Source: an uncultured Selenomonas sp. (lineage in GTDB: Bacteria > Bacillota > Negativicutes > Selenomonadales > Selenomonadaceae). Taken from it: a stretch of DNA of 5,286 nucleotides. This document shows, one piece after another, positions 4,081-5,286 of this stretch (positions are counted from its first letter, which is position 1; every line of letters starts with the position of its first letter). Location of the stretch: contig CALYVJ010000156.1 in the NCBI GenBank assembly GCA_945494195.1, forward strand, positions 1 through 5,286, in the 5' to 3' direction. The notes beneath the pieces are model-generated. The model ran no database searches and was not told the DNA's origin. It worked only from the letters and a program-made list of their open reading frames with translations. The position numbers and the translations under genes were made by a program.

Positions 4081-4968
4081 ATGGCAGAACGCAGAATGTT
4101 TGCAAAAACGATTATCGATAGTGATAATTTTTTGGATATGCCGCCATCAACACAAATGCTTTATTTTCATCTGGCGATGCGGGCGGACGATGATGGATTT
4201 ATAAATAATCCCAAACGCATTCAGCGTATGGTTGGAGCCACGGATGATGATATGCGGATTTTGCTGGCAAAACAGTTCATCTTGTCTTTTGAGAGCGGTG
4301 TTATTGTTATTCGTCATTGGAAAATTCATAACTACATCAGAAAAGACTTATATCATCCAACCGAGTATCAAACGGAACGTAAAAGATTAGTTGCTGCTAA
4401 TGCGCATAGCCCTTATGAGTTCGCTGATGATGAGGATTCAGCAGTTAACGTAACGGATACGTTACAGATACGTAACGAGACTGTAACGGACACGTTACAA
4501 GGCCGTGACGATTCCGTGTCACTAGGTAAGAGTAAGTCTAGAAGTAAGAGTAAGCCTAGAGATAGAGTTAGTAGTAAGTCTAGTAACTCCAATAGTCAGT
4601 ATAATACTCTAACGCGCGAGGAGAATTTTGGATTGACTCACGAACTGACGGACGAACTGAAGGACATTATCGACTTTTATCAGGAAAACATCGAACTCCT
4701 CACACCGTTCAAAGTCGACGTTTTAGAGGGGTATGTCAACGATTATAGCGCTGAGTGGGTTCAGAAGGCTATGCACAAGGTGGCATCTCTAGGGACAGAT
4801 AAGCGGAATGTGAAATATCTTGGTGGAGTCCTCCGTGGCTGGAAGATGGATAGAGTGCCACGACCTTGGGAGCACCGTAAGAGTGAATCAAGTGACGATG
4901 GCCCAGGTTGGCAGGATATGGCTGCAGATTTGCTGGAGGACTTGGAGGGCGATGGGCGTGAACATTGA
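4081..4968 (+). CDS. Phage replisome organiser with DnaD-like C-terminal domain
   Basis: The 295-residue protein has the two-domain plan of Firmicutes phage replication initiators. Residues 1-100 match the N-terminal replisome organiser fold, a winged-helix DNA binder: MAERRMFAKTIIDSDNFLDM, MLYFHLAMRADDDGFINNPK and VIVIRHWKIHNYIRKD are family hallmarks. Residues 115-180 form a polar linker rich in Ser, Lys, Arg and Asp, including two VTDTLQ copies (124-129 and 135-140) and KSKSRSKSKPR. Residues 196-255 form a DnaD/DnaB_2 helicase-recruiting domain: IIDFYQENIELLTPF and KYLGGVLRGW. The tail is acidic. AAAGGA (4069-4074) precedes ATG 4081 by 6 nt. It likely binds the origin and recruits the helicase loader encoded next, with which it overlaps by 17 nt. 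The linker DNA contains repeats listed separately that probably form the origin. Confidence 0.9.
   Translation: MAERRMFAKTIIDSDNFLDMPPSTQMLYFHLAMRADDDGFINNPKRIQRMVGATDDDMRILLAKQFILSFESGVIVIRHWKIHNYIRKDLYHPTEYQTERKRLVAANAHSPYEFADDEDSAVNVTDTLQIRNETVTDTLQGRDDSVSLGKSKSRSKSKPRDRVSSKSSNSNSQYNTLTREENFGLTHELTDELKDIIDFYQENIELLTPFKVDVLEGYVNDYSAEWVQKAMHKVASLGTDKRNVKYLGGVLRGWKMDRVPRPWEHRKSESSDDGPGWQDMAADLLEDLEGDGREH
4450..4498. repeat. GTAACG palindromic repeats, candidate origin part 1
   Basis: Two near-identical palindromes, GTAACGGATACGTTAC (4450-4465) and GTAACGGACACGTTAC (4483-4498), each have perfect 6-bp arms and a 4-bp centre and start 33 bp apart. A lone GTAACG lies between them at 4472-4477, giving five copies of the hexamer in 49 bp. 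They encode the repeated VTDTLQ peptide, but the inverted symmetry is not required by that peptide. A weaker GTGAC/GTCAC pair follows at 4505-4522. Their location in the linker of the replication initiator gene matches known intragenic phage origins. Confidence 0.7.
4526..4583 (+). repeat. Direct repeats (iteron-like), candidate origin part 2
   Basis: GTAAGAGTAAGTCTAGA (4526-4542) and GTAAGAGTAAGCCTAGA (4544-4560) differ at one base and repeat with an 18-bp period. A third, shorter copy of the core AGTAAGTCTAG is at 4573-4583 (earlier cores at 4531 and 4549). They code for the Ser/Lys/Arg linker. A moderately AT-rich stretch (AATAGTCAGTATAATACT, 4592-4609) follows and could be an unwinding region. 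Repeats of this kind inside initiator genes serve as initiator binding sites in lambda and several Firmicutes phages. Confidence 0.65.
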
Positions 4969-5286
4969 GGACAAGAAAAAGATCGGCATACTCCTAGCCA
5001 TGACGCTGCAAATGTATCCCTTTCACCCGATGTACAAAGCCAGCAAAGAGCAGCGTAATCATTTTTTTCGGCTCTATATCGGGGCATTGGATGATTTGAC
5101 GTATGACGACGTGAATGCGGCGTTAACAAAATGCCTGCGTAATGCGAAGTTCTTCCCCACAGTGGCAGAAATCTATGAGGCTGCTGGCAGCATCAAAAAG
5201 ACATCGGCGGGAGATGGCGATAAAGATGCAGGGCAAGCGTGGGAAGAAGTCATGCAGTTGGTTCGCAGATGCCATGTCTATAAACC
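4952..5286 (+). CDS. Probable helicase loader/inhibitor (G39P-like), truncated by window end
   Basis: This frame is open from ATG 4952 to the window edge, with no stop seen in 111 complete codons. GTG 4958 is an alternative start with better spacing (GGAGGG at 4944-4949, 8 nt), while ATG 4952 would use GGAGGA at 4935-4940. Seen in the product: LLAMTLQMYPFHPM (about 14-27), LYIGALDDLTYDDVNAALTK (about 41-60), then CLRNAKFFPTVAEIYEAAG and, after a Gly/Asp-rich linker, QAWEEVMQLVRRCHVYKP. The layout, a short helical N-terminal domain with a kFfPtvaEi motif, then linker, then AWeeV, fits phage helicase loader/inhibitor proteins of the SPP1 G39P kind, which deliver the replicative helicase to the origin-bound organiser. 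The overlap with the replisome organiser gene supports this. Assignment is by pattern only. Confidence 0.7.
   Translation, partial: MGVNIEDKKKIGILLAMTLQMYPFHPMYKASKEQRNHFFRLYIGALDDLTYDDVNAALTKCLRNAKFFPTVAEIYEAAGSIKKTSAGDGDKDAGQAWEEVMQLVRRCHVYK

Noticed and set aside
4526..4583. CRISPR-like array
   Set aside because: The repeats are 17-18 bp with essentially no spacers, lie inside a coding region and keep the reading frame; they fit origin iterons or a repeat-coded linker.

Overview
The window is the early lytic and replication region of a temperate phage or prophage, read almost entirely left to right. It resembles siphophage-type modules of low-to-mid GC Firmicutes. Strong AAGGAGG/GGAGG ribosome binding sites, two TTG starts, densely overlapping small genes and the gene set (Cro-like, BRO antirepressor, YqaJ nuclease, RecT, DnaD-type replisome organiser, probable helicase loader) support this. 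The style of the small HTH and antirepressor proteins suggests a Negativicutes host such as a Selenomonas or Megasphaera relative. That host guess is inference from memory of similar proteins, not a search.

Layout. Bases 1-214 are an AT-rich control region. It carries a textbook promoter (TTGACA, 17 bp, TATAAT) whose spacer is exactly filled by one arm of a perfect 17-bp inverted repeat. Further direct copies of the same ATGTGATGTAAAACC-like half-site lie to the left. A leftward -10 box and a strong leftward ribosome binding site imply a divergent gene, presumably the lysogeny repressor, but its reading frame closes after 11 codons. Bases 215-2094 hold a run of small regulators: a Cro-like HTH protein, a BRO-N antirepressor (TTG start), a 31-residue fragment of an XRE-type HTH domain, a 100-residue XRE-type HTH protein (TTG start), a 59-residue excisionase-like HTH protein, and two overlapping micro-proteins of 41 and 26 residues, each with one hydrophobic segment. 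A hairpin whose T-tract lies on the minus strand follows.

Bases 2186-4032 encode a recombination pair, a YqaJ/lambda-exonuclease-type nuclease and a RecT single-strand annealing protein. A GC-rich GAAA-loop hairpin separates them from the replication genes: a replisome organiser with a DnaD-like C-terminal domain and, overlapping it, a probable helicase loader cut off by the window end. Two sets of repeats inside the replisome organiser gene (GTAACG palindromes at 4450-4498 and 18-bp direct repeats at 4526-4583) fall in the linker between its DNA-binding and DnaD domains. They look like an intragenic origin of replication.

How the parts would work together (inference): the repressor and Cro-like protein compete at the operators around 53-187. 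Once the rightward promoter fires, the antirepressor and small HTH proteins consolidate the lytic state, the nuclease and RecT provide recombination, and the organiser binds the repeats in its own gene and recruits the host or phage helicase with the loader's help. Two genes (antirepressor and nuclease) show a sharp internal change in GC content at a domain boundary, a sign of modular exchange. The most interesting items are the candidate origin, the operator-filled promoter, the leftward-facing terminator that has no obvious gene, and the broken leftward start.
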